Below are positions 1 through 5,716 of a DNA stretch of 7,442 nucleotides, piece after piece (the stretch's first letter is position 1; each line of letters begins with the position of its first letter). This stretch comes from Legionellales bacterium UBA5158 (GTDB lineage Bacteria; Pseudomonadota; Gammaproteobacteria; DSM-16500). Location of the stretch: contig DHXK01000151.1 in the NCBI GenBank assembly GCA_002413665.1, positions 3,260-10,701 of the forward strand, given 5' to 3'. The translations under genes were made by a program, and so were the position numbers. The notes below the pieces were generated by a model. It did no database searches. It was not told where the DNA came from and saw only the letters and a list, made by a program, of their open reading frames with translations.

Positions 1-8
1 CTTTAAGA

Positions 9-17
9 TGTTATAGT
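9..17 (+). promoter_or_regulatory. Possible extended -10 promoter for the hydrolase-barrel pair
   Basis: TGTTATAGT reads as an extended -10 element (TG-N-TATAGT, 5 of 6 to TATAAT). Transcription would start near position 24, leaving a leader of about 40 nt before ATG 66. Any -35 element would lie at or beyond the window edge, so the assignment is only partly testable here. Confidence 0.4.
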
Positions 18-65
18 CAGTCAGAAAACTTAAACTTGAATCTTTCAATGCAAAAGGAATTGCTA

Positions 66-1160
66 ATGAAGTTAACTCGCTTAAAACAATCTTTTGGCCA
101 TTTTATTATCCTCACAGGCGCACTCTTAACCATGCAGTCAGCGTTTGCGTGCACACGCGTTGTTTACCTTGGTACTGATAATGTTGTTATTACTGGCCGC
201 TCTATGGATTGGGCCGAAGACATGCAATCAAACCTATGGAAATTCCCCCGTGGAATGCAACGAGAGGGTGCTGCTGGCGCAAACTCAGTTAAGTGGACAT
301 CTAAGTATGGTAGCGTCGTAGTGTCCGGCTATGAGTCTGGTACTGCTGATGGAATGAATGAAAAAGGTTTAGTTGCTAATTTACTCTACTTAGCCGAATC
401 TGATTATGGTACACCCAATGCATCAAAGCCACATATCTCGATAAGTGCTTGGGCCCAATATGTCCTTGATAACTTTGCAACGACAGCCGAAGCAGTATCT
501 GCATTATCTAAAGAAACATTCCAAGTCATTGCGCCTGTCTTACCAAATGGCTCACCTGCACAATTGCATCTTGCAATATCAGATAGCACCGGCGACTCTG
601 CCATATTTGAATATCTAGGTGGGAAACTAGTAACTCATCATGGTAAACAATATCAAGTCATGACAAATTCCCCACAATTCAATGACCAATTAGCACTTAA
701 CGAGTATTGGAAAAAAATTGGCGGGCTTACTTTCTTACCGGGTACAAATAGAGCTGCGGATCGTTTTGCACGAGCTTCTTTCTTAGTCGATGCTATCCCT
801 ACCACTGTCGATAAGAATTATATCAATGGCATCCCAAAACAAGATTATGCCAACCAAGCCATTGCTAGTGTTATGGGCGTTATCCGTAGCGTTAGTGTTC
901 CTTTAGGAATTACTACACCAGGCCAACCAAATATCTCATCAACTTTGTGGCGTACGTTTGCCGATCAAAAAAACAAGGTTTACTTTTTTGATTCAGCCAT
1001 GATGCCTAATACCTTTTGGGTAACATTACCTAGCTTTGATTTCGCTGAAAAAACACCTGTGATGAAACTAACAGTGGCAGGCGGTAAGATTTATTCAGGC
1101 GAAACGAATAGTCAATTTGTTGAGGCGGCACCTTTTACATTTCTTCCAGCAAATAAGTAA
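66..1160 (+). CDS. Secreted linear amide C-N hydrolase (choloylglycine hydrolase / penicillin V acylase family, Gram-negative type)
   Basis: This is an Ntn-hydrolase that cleaves linear amide C-N bonds; family members act on bile salts, penicillin V or acyl-homoserine lactones, and the substrate here is not known. I chose ATG 66 (364 residues) over the in-frame TTG at 36 or ATG at 48 because AAAGGAA (52-58) lies 7 nt upstream and the product starts directly with a Sec signal (MKLTRLKQ, then a hydrophobic core). Cleavage after A-F-A would expose Cys29 as the N-terminal nucleophile. From that Cys, Arg45 and Asp48 in GRSMDW fall exactly where bile salt hydrolases have Arg18 and Asp21 relative to Cys2. 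Asn105 (VANLLYL), Asn201 (MTNSPQF) and the DRFAR segment near 232-236 match the other active-site positions. The Asn201-to-Arg spacing is about 20 residues shorter than in Gram-positive enzymes, as known for Gram-negative members. The product is probably periplasmic. The barrel gene follows 43 nt downstream. The family is confident; the substrate is unknown. Confidence 0.93.
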   Translation: MKLTRLKQSFGHFIILTGALLTMQSAFACTRVVYLGTDNVVITGRSMDWAEDMQSNLWKFPRGMQREGAAGANSVKWTSKYGSVVVSGYESGTADGMNEKGLVANLLYLAESDYGTPNASKPHISISAWAQYVLDNFATTAEAVSALSKETFQVIAPVLPNGSPAQLHLAISDSTGDSAIFEYLGGKLVTHHGKQYQVMTNSPQFNDQLALNEYWKKIGGLTFLPGTNRAADRFARASFLVDAIPTTVDKNYINGIPKQDYANQAIASVMGVIRSVSVPLGITTPGQPNISSTLWRTFADQKNKVYFFDSAMMPNTFWVTLPSFDFAEKTPVMKLTVAGGKIYSGETNSQFVEAAPFTFLPANK

Positions 1161-1203
1161 GACCGTGCAAGACGCTTACTCTGAAAACTAATGGGAGAAT
1201 GAT

Positions 1204-1995
1204 ATGTTTTTAAATAGAAAAAATGATAAGACGATTAAATCTTTTTTACTGTTTTCAACCCTCATAGCTTGCAGTGTGAGCGTCTATGCTGATACCGTTT
1301 CTCATCCATGGAAAGTAGAAAGTACACCTTATCTTTGGGCAATGAATATGGATGGTAGAGTTGGTGTAGGATCGCAGAACGCACACGTCAAAGAATCTTT
1401 TTCTGATATTCTGGAGCATTTTAGAGGTGGTATTATGCTTTTTGTTGATGCGAAAAAAGATAAATTTGGTTTATTTGTGAATACCACTTATGCAGTTCTC
1501 TCTGCACATGAAGACGTGGGTCCATTTACTGTGGAGGCAACTAACAAATTTGGTATTTTTAGTGCCGGAGCATCATATGAAGTTTTTAAAAAAACTTACA
1601 CGAATGCTAGTCACATTGAAATCGAACCTTATTTAGGTGCCCGTTATACATTAAATGATACTCGCATAAAAATAAAAGACACAGGGATTGCAGTCACTGA
1701 CAACCAAAATTGGACTGATCCGATTATCGGTGCACGAGTGCGTTACACTGCTAACAAAGCTTGGTCAGCATTAATTGCGGGCGATGTCGGTGGAACGAAT
1801 TTTAAGAACCATACTAGTTACAATATAATGGGATTAATTGGATATAAACCTCAAACCAGAATGAAAAACGCCTTGTTTTATCTTGGATATAGGTTGTTAC
1901 ATCAAAACTATGTTAATGGCGCTAACGCCAATCGTTTTGTGTGGGATATGAAATTATTTGGACCTGTGGCTGGGGTTACGATAGCACTTAATTAA
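1204..1995 (+). CDS. Outer-membrane beta-barrel protein of unknown function
   Basis: This 263-residue protein starts with a Sec signal (basic FLNRKNDKTIK, hydrophobic FLLFSTLIACSVS, cleavage after VYA at residue 29). The rest alternates polar and hydrophobic residues in strand-like blocks, as in small transmembrane barrels: an early TPYLWAMNMDG (41-51), SFSDIL (65-70), DKFGLFVNTTYAVLS (86-100) and later glycine/aromatic strands. It resembles a widespread class of uncharacterised outer-membrane proteins with a PYLW...DG..GVG start followed by a SFSD..E block. The C-terminal strand FGPVAGVTIALN ends in Asn rather than the usual aromatic residue, so BAM recognition may be atypical. The start is supported by GGGAGAA (1193-1199) just upstream of ATG 1204. 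It lies 43 nt after the hydrolase with no terminator between, so the two are probably cotranscribed. Barrel class likely; pore, transport or structural role unknown. Confidence 0.8.
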   Translation: MFLNRKNDKTIKSFLLFSTLIACSVSVYADTVSHPWKVESTPYLWAMNMDGRVGVGSQNAHVKESFSDILEHFRGGIMLFVDAKKDKFGLFVNTTYAVLSAHEDVGPFTVEATNKFGIFSAGASYEVFKKTYTNASHIEIEPYLGARYTLNDTRIKIKDTGIAVTDNQNWTDPIIGARVRYTANKAWSALIAGDVGGTNFKNHTSYNIMGLIGYKPQTRMKNALFYLGYRLLHQNYVNGANANRFVWDMKLFGPVAGVTIALN

Positions 1996-2025
1996 AAAAA
2001 AATATTTAGCTCTTGAGCATGGATT

Positions 2026-2063
2026 AAAGCTTACAAATTTTTAGTTTCAGATTTGTAAGCTTT
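2026..2063 (+). terminator. 13-bp perfect inverted repeat after the barrel gene, possible weak terminator
   Basis: AAAGCTTACAAAT (2026-2038) pairs perfectly with ATTTGTAAGCTTT (2051-2063) across a 12-nt loop, about 30 nt after the stop codon of the barrel gene. The stem has only three G/C pairs and is followed by GCTCGC rather than a T run, so it is not a canonical intrinsic terminator. It may instead protect the mRNA 3' end or bind a regulator upstream of the next gene. On the opposite strand there is also no adjacent T run. Confidence 0.4.
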
Positions 2064-2079
2064 GCTCGCTCCGAATCTG

Positions 2080-2108
2080 TTTACAACGTGAATCAAATAA
2101 CTTACTTT
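2080..2108 (+). promoter_or_regulatory. Weak candidate sigma-70 promoter for the glycine-zipper gene
   Basis: TTTACA (2080-2085) and TACTTT (2103-2108) are 17 bp apart, upstream of the gene starting at 2143. The -35 is fair but the -10 matches TATAAT in only three positions. The gap from the preceding gene and the intervening inverted repeat make an independent promoter plausible; the exact boxes are uncertain. Confidence 0.28.
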
Positions 2109-2142
2109 AGATTTTCACTCTAACGAAAATGGAGTTAACATC

Positions 2143-2610
2143 ATGGATGCAAGAAATGTTCGTGTTAAAGATTACATTGAAGAATTAAAAGATACTACCG
2201 AACAAGATGCAAAAATTATTTCCTCGTTATTTATGTTTCTTAGTGTTAATGCAGCCAAACTGACTAGCGGTGCATTAGGTTATTTAGTGGGTGGCGTTCA
2301 AGCGCTAAAAACCCCCACCTCATCGAATGCTTCAATTTTTCAAAAATTAAAAAAAGGTGCAGAAAATGGCAGCTCACAATGGATGAATGCCGTTCAGAAA
2401 TATGAAAGCACGACAGAAGTTGTTGTAGGTATTCCCGGAGCATTATTAGGTACTGTGGGTGGATTAGTGCATGGCACTGGAAAGTTCTTTGTAAACAAAT
2501 GTAGAAGTTCCAGACCCACTATTAAAGCATCAAACAAATATGAAGAAATGGATAATGAAGACGAGCTAAAATACCAGCCTGTTCCTGCGAAAGCTGGACG
2601 ATATGTCTAA
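2143..2610 (+). CDS. Small membrane-active-like protein with glycine zipper and acidic C-terminal patch; unknown function
   Basis: I do not recognise this 155-residue protein. It begins with a charged amphipathic stretch (1-24), followed by a hydrophobic, glycine-rich segment (25-54, including SGALGYLVGGVQAL). A polar linker (55-92) leads to a second hydrophobic segment (93-117) in which Gly99, Gly103, Gly107 and Gly111 form a perfect four-step glycine zipper, as in tightly packed membrane helices and pore formers. The tail is hydrophilic, with an acidic patch (EEMDNEDE, residues 134-141) ending 14 residues from the C terminus. That resembles the E-block of some Dot/Icm type IV effectors, but such patches are common. 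There is no signal peptide. ATG 2143 is supported by GGAG (2131-2134) 8 nt upstream, and the gene ends in tandem stops TAATAA. It stands alone, convergent with the following coiled-coil gene. Coding status is likely; an effector or toxin role is speculation. Confidence 0.75.
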   Translation: MDARNVRVKDYIEELKDTTEQDAKIISSLFMFLSVNAAKLTSGALGYLVGGVQALKTPTSSNASIFQKLKKGAENGSSQWMNAVQKYESTTEVVVGIPGALLGTVGGLVHGTGKFFVNKCRSSRPTIKASNKYEEMDNEDELKYQPVPAKAGRYV

Positions 2611-2667
2611 TAAATTGAAAGGCTTATTTTTTTTGAAAAGTGATTAATTTCGATTAAAATTAGGAAT

Positions 2668-2708
2668 GAATAAAAGCAGGATAGTTTCCGCAACTAGGGA
2701 AACTATCC
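2668..2708 (-). terminator. Rho-independent terminator of the minus-strand coiled-coil gene
   Basis: GGATAGTTTCC (2679-2689) pairs perfectly with GGAAACTATCC (2698-2708) around an 8-nt loop. Read on the minus strand, the 11-bp stem starts 12 nt after the stop codon of the coiled-coil gene and is followed by TGCTTTTATTC, a usable T-rich tract. Read on the plus strand no T run follows, so it mainly serves the minus-strand gene; the convergent plus-strand gene has only a T8 run at 2627-2634 without a convincing stem. Confidence 0.8.
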
Positions 2709-2720
2709 GTTGAGAGTAAG

Positions 2721-5360
2721 TTACCACCCTGGTGACGGCGAACGAACTGGCTTCACACTAGAATCTACTTTTACAGCTTTACGTCTTTCAGACAAAGCAC
2801 TGCTTAATAAGCTCATTAAATTTGTCACCGGTAATGCTAATGGAGTTGCCTCTGTCGCTTTTTTCTGGACTTCAATTTCCTTCTTAAACTCACCTTTTTC
2901 AAATGCTTTTTTATGAAAAACTTTTATAAGACTTGAAACATTCCACAACTCTCCCACACTAATCAAGTCCAGGCTACGTTTTGGCAATTTCTCTAATTCA
3001 TCGCTAAGAATCTTTATGTCTGCAATTAAGATCGGTACAACCTTACTATTATTATTTTCGCAAGCAGAGTAACGATTAAGTTCCCACTGATTATTTACTT
3101 TTGTTAATACGTAAGTGTAATGATTAAATTTTTCATAAATTTCTTGTGTAGGCTTACTTATACATCCTTTCACATCGCATAGTGATAAACATTTTTTTGG
3201 CGTCGAAACAGGACAGCTAGCAGCATTTTTATCATCAGCTAATTTCAACGGCAAGATTCGATAAAAATTAATTGCAATCATTGCTTGCTGACGCTCGTCA
3301 ACCGATAATTGCTCAGCAGACTTGTTTTGTATTTTTGCCAACATGACAGAAAACTCTTTGAAATTTTTAATATTATCTTCCTGCTTTTTTTGTTTATTTT
3401 TATATAATGCAATTATCCATTCATTTTTTCTTTTAAATAATACTTTGGTCGTATCAACATATAGACTAGCGTCTTGACTCGTAGGCTCTGCTGCTAAAAT
3501 TTGATTACGATTTTTAATACTAGACATAATATCAGAAGTGTTAGAAGAAGCAGGCTTATTTGCATCCGCATCATTCGGTTTAAGCGCACGAAGTTTAACC
3601 CCCTCTTTAAGCCTATCTTGGAGAGCAGTCATCATATCAACTGCTACCGGTTTTTTATCTGGCAATTTGGGATTTGCTTTTTTCAATTGTACATTTGCAA
3701 GTGAAGATGCCAATGATGGAGCCATAGGAGGCGCTGCAGGAGCTGATGATGCCGATGCTAGCGCTGGTGTCATTACAAGAGGAGTAGGCGCAGTAGGCAC
3801 TGATGAAGTTAATGCAATTGAAGGCTGACTCACGGAGACTGCTGCTTTTAATGACCCCTTTTGGGCCAATTCTTTTTTCAACCATGCATTTTCTTGCTCT
3901 AAGCGTTGAATTTGAGTATTAAATTTATCTTTCGTTAAATTCGGTAAAGGTTTCTGTGCATCAACTGGTTGTGATGCAGCAATTGCTTGTTGCAATTGCT
4001 CTACGTCTTGATAAAAACTTGAGATTTGAGTGTGGTAATTAATTAATTTTATCAGCGTTGAGTTTGCTTCTTTATACAGTGAGCCTTTATAGGTTTCTAA
4101 AGTCTTTTTAGTACCAGCGGCCTCTTCAATTTGTCGTGCATGATCACTCAATACTTGTTGTCTTGCTTGTTTTTCATTACTTACCTTCGCACCTTTTTTA
4201 ATAAAATCGGCTGATGCATTATCAGCGGGTGTTTCTCCCAACACACGAAAATAGTCACGCATTAATTTTGCACGATCTTGCTCTTTTGAAGTGCTATATA
4301 AAACCAATTTAACCAACGCTTCTTTTGAAAGAATATTTTGTTTTGCAAGATCCAAACCCAGCGCAAGTTGGCTGTCATAAAATGATAATAATTGCTTTAA
4401 TCCTTCATGATCAGCATCAATATTAGTAAATTTCTCTCGAATCTTATCTAATTTTTGCTTAATAGCATTGATATCCACTACCTTACTCGCAAGTGTACTG
4501 GCTTCTAATTGAGAAAGTGAGCTTTGTAATAACGATAACTTAGCCTGAGTCTTACTGTCTTTAGCAAGTAATTCCGTAATACTTTCCTGATCTTCTGCTA
4601 TTTTTTTTTTTGCATTTTGATCTTGCTGTTGCAATTCAAGAATTATTATTTTTGCTTCTTTTTCTTGTTGCTGTGCCGCTAGTATTTTCGATTCAGCATG
4701 AGTATTTTCTTTTTTTTGTCGTTCTATTTGTTGCTTTAAATTTTCTATTTCATGTTGTTGTTGATTTGTTATGTCCATGCGAGATGAATTACTACTAGAG
4801 GCTGAAGCAGCGAATGCCAGGGATTTGGGATGAGGTTCTTCAACATAGTTCGCAGGGTGGCTATTACCCATCCCTAAGAAACGTTTTAAAGGCGAAGGAA
4901 AATAAGATGATATACCAGAATCTTTAACAATTTGACTGGCTGCTGGTGCGTGACTACGAATTTTTTTAAGACTCATTTCAAGATGCTTTGTTAGTAGCGT
5001 CTCAAGTTCTTTTTTTGAATTTGGGTTTGCTAGATTATATTTTTTATTGGCTAGAGCATTATAAACAATAGAAACTAACTGTGACATGGGCTCAAGTTGA
5101 GGAGAACCAAATTGAACGCTCGCTGTTTTAAATTCTCTTAATTCTGATTCTTTAAGAATATAGTCAGCGTCATGTTGCAAATAGCGATTAGTTACTTTCG
5201 AGATATCTTCCCATACATAGATGGGAAATTTAGTAGCTTTGAGCGATTCATTTAAAAGAGGATTTTCATAGTCCTCTACTTTTGTAATATTAAAATAATT
5301 CGTTAAAAATTCAACACGAATGTATCGAATCGCTTCAAGCACATCAGCTGCTTTTGTCAT
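2721..5360 (-). CDS. Coiled-coil protein with Pro-rich linker, WH2 and Ena/VASP-like actin-binding motifs; putative actin-targeting effector
   Basis: This 879-residue protein has no signal peptide or membrane segment. Order of parts: helical N-terminal region of unknown fold (1-150); Ser/Ala/Pro linker (151-195); Gln/Lys/Glu-rich coiled coil (about 197-290); further helices (297-460); short coiled coil (477-500); Pro/Ala/Ser linker (513-548); actin-motif cluster (549-624); mixed domain with Cys716, 724, 728, 733 and 767; basic C-terminal motif (847-865). TALQDRLKEGVKLRAL (578-593) fits the WH2 pattern A-L-x-x-x-I-x-x-G-x-x-L-[KR]. SLASSLANVQLKKA (549-562) resembles the G-actin-binding motif of Ena/VASP, DIMSSIKNRNQIL (610-622) is a weaker WH2-like repeat, and the C terminus resembles the Ena/VASP F-actin-binding motif. 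WH2 domains are known G-actin binders in eukaryotes and in bacterial nucleators such as VopL/F and Sca2; the actin role here is inferred. ATG 5360 is preceded by AAGAG 6 nt upstream. An A11 tract interrupts the coiled-coil coding region. Coding is certain; function is moderately supported. Confidence 0.9.
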   Translation of the reverse strand: MTKAADVLEAIRYIRVEFLTNYFNITKVEDYENPLLNESLKATKFPIYVWEDISKVTNRYLQHDADYILKESELREFKTASVQFGSPQLEPMSQLVSIVYNALANKKYNLANPNSKKELETLLTKHLEMSLKKIRSHAPAASQIVKDSGISSYFPSPLKRFLGMGNSHPANYVEEPHPKSLAFAASASSSNSSRMDITNQQQHEIENLKQQIERQKKENTHAESKILAAQQQEKEAKIIILELQQQDQNAKKKIAEDQESITELLAKDSKTQAKLSLLQSSLSQLEASTLASKVVDINAIKQKLDKIREKFTNIDADHEGLKQLLSFYDSQLALGLDLAKQNILSKEALVKLVLYSTSKEQDRAKLMRDYFRVLGETPADNASADFIKKGAKVSNEKQARQQVLSDHARQIEEAAGTKKTLETYKGSLYKEANSTLIKLINYHTQISSFYQDVEQLQQAIAASQPVDAQKPLPNLTKDKFNTQIQRLEQENAWLKKELAQKGSLKAAVSVSQPSIALTSSVPTAPTPLVMTPALASASSAPAAPPMAPSLASSLANVQLKKANPKLPDKKPVAVDMMTALQDRLKEGVKLRALKPNDADANKPASSNTSDIMSSIKNRNQILAAEPTSQDASLYVDTTKVLFKRKNEWIIALYKNKQKKQEDNIKNFKEFSVMLAKIQNKSAEQLSVDERQQAMIAINFYRILPLKLADDKNAASCPVSTPKKCLSLCDVKGCISKPTQEIYEKFNHYTYVLTKVNNQWELNRYSACENNNSKVVPILIADIKILSDELEKLPKRSLDLISVGELWNVSSLIKVFHKKAFEKGEFKKEIEVQKKATEATPLALPVTNLMSLLSSALSERRKAVKVDSSVKPVRSPSPGW
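2766..2822 (-). other. C-terminal F-actin-binding-like motif (Ena/VASP FAB-like)
   Basis: Residues 847-865 of the coiled-coil protein read NLMSLLSSALSERRKAVKV. The Ena/VASP FAB motif as I recall it is LMEEMNAMLARRRKAT, so L-M, a Leu seven residues after the Met, and the R-R-K-A block line up without gaps. An alternative is a formin DAD-like or third WH2-like helix, which share a leucine-rich helix followed by basic residues. Function is inferred from the resemblance only. Confidence 0.45.
3489..3824 (-). other. Pro-rich linker and tandem G-actin-binding-like motifs within the coiled-coil gene
   Basis: In transcript order this segment encodes the Pro/Ala-rich linker (residues 513-548, containing APAAPPMAP), an Ena/VASP-GAB-like motif ending in LKKA (549-562), the best WH2 match (575-593) and a degenerate WH2-like motif (609-624). 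A short amphipathic helix followed by an L-K/R-x-x element is the recognised WH2 signature. The linker lacks long poly-proline runs, so profilin binding is not evident. Alignment is by eye. Confidence 0.65.
4601..4611 (-). repeat. Homopolymer A11 tract in the coding strand
   Basis: Eleven consecutive T on the plus strand give A11 in the coding strand of the coiled-coil gene, encoding the three lysines and flanking bases around residues 250-254. Tracts of this length are prone to replication and transcriptional slippage; a one-base change would truncate the protein within the first coiled coil and remove all actin-like motifs. Confidence 0.9.
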
Positions 5361-5388
5361 AATATACTCTTATATAAATATTCTACTA

Positions 5389-5407
5389 TTCAAACCTAAT
5401 GTTTGAA
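5389..5407. repeat. Inverted repeat TTCAAAC-N5-GTTTGAA in the leader of the coiled-coil gene
   Basis: Seven-base perfect arms (5389-5395 and 5401-5407) flank CTAAT, about 30 bp upstream of the start codon. The TTCAA/TTGAA core recurs in the palindrome at 5451-5470, so both could be sites for one dimeric regulator. In RNA it could form a small leader hairpin. Confidence 0.4.
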
Positions 5408-5427
5408 AAAAGTTCGAATTGGATGTG

Positions 5428-5456
5428 ATTATAAAAATATTCTAGGAACTTATTAT
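5428..5456 (-). promoter_or_regulatory. Candidate promoter of the coiled-coil gene
   Basis: On the minus strand a perfect TATAAT (plus coordinates 5428-5433) lies about 70 nt upstream of the ATG at 5360. The 17-bp-distant -35 position reads ATAATA, a poor match, and falls inside the 20-bp palindrome at 5451-5470, which suggests a regulated promoter. A closer alternative -10, TAGAAT (5380-5385), would give a leader of only about a dozen nucleotides. Confidence 0.38.
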
Positions 5457-5470
5457 TCAATTGAATAATA
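5451..5470. promoter_or_regulatory. Perfect 20-bp palindrome, possible operator
   Basis: TATTATTCAATTGAATAATA is identical to its reverse complement over all 20 bases. It sits 91 bp upstream of the coiled-coil gene start and overlaps the -35 position of the candidate promoter, the usual place for a dimeric repressor or activator site. In AT-rich DNA some palindromes arise by chance, but a gap-free one of this length at a promoter is notable. Confidence 0.45.
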
Positions 5471-5716
5471 TAAATCTAGCAAATAATTAATACAATAATT
5501 GACAGACGGAATTTAAGCCAAAATCTGCCCGTATTGCAAGCTAAATTGACCCTAACCTCAGCTACACACTGAAATTTGGGTTCTATTTAATCATTATGGA
5601 GTGAATGTTGGCACATTATTGGTTTACTGTGAAGCTAGGCTGGTGAGAAGAGGAATCTTGAGGCTCACGATACACTTTCAGTTAACATAGTCAGACTTCC
5701 AGCGTGGGTTCATTAA
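5471..5716. other. Gene-free stretch upstream of the acetyltransferase remnant
   Basis: No convincing open frame is visible on either strand. A TTGACA (5499-5504) stands without a matching -10. A small imperfect hairpin is present at 5643-5668 (GTGAG/CTCAC with inner AAGA/TCTT around GGAA), without a T run. This may be decayed coding DNA, since the acetyltransferase remnant begins right after it, but I could not recover further acetyltransferase sequence with confidence. Confidence 0.5.

Noticed and set aside
404..604. 66-codon open frame on the minus strand inside the hydrolase gene
   Set aside because: It lies wholly opposite a gene with clear catalytic motifs and has no recognisable protein features.
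2574..2597. CCAGC/GCTGG stem near the end of the glycine-zipper gene, with a T8 run 30 nt later, considered as a terminator
   Set aside because: The stem is only 5 bp, lies inside the coding sequence and is too far from the T run.
2710..2916. 68-codon plus-strand frame at the 3' end of the coiled-coil gene
   Set aside because: It is antisense to the conserved-looking C-terminal motif and begins next to the terminator stem without a convincing ribosome site.
3538..3828. 96-codon plus-strand frame rich in Ala, Gly and Asp
   Set aside because: It is the complement of the Pro/Ala/Ser-rich linker of the coiled-coil protein, which explains its composition.
4610..4798. Hydrophobic 62-codon plus-strand frame resembling a membrane protein
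   Set aside because: Its Leu/Phe/Val richness is the complement of the Lys/Gln/Glu-rich coiled coil on the other strand.
5499..5504. Perfect TTGACA considered as a plus-strand promoter -35
   Set aside because: No acceptable -10 lies 16-18 bp downstream, and no intact plus-strand gene follows.
5643..5668. Imperfect hairpin GTGAG-AAGA-GGAA-TCTT-GAGG-CTCAC, considered as a small RNA or tRNA part
   Set aside because: It is short and bulged, has no T run on either strand, and no tRNA arms or anticodon arrangement are visible around it.
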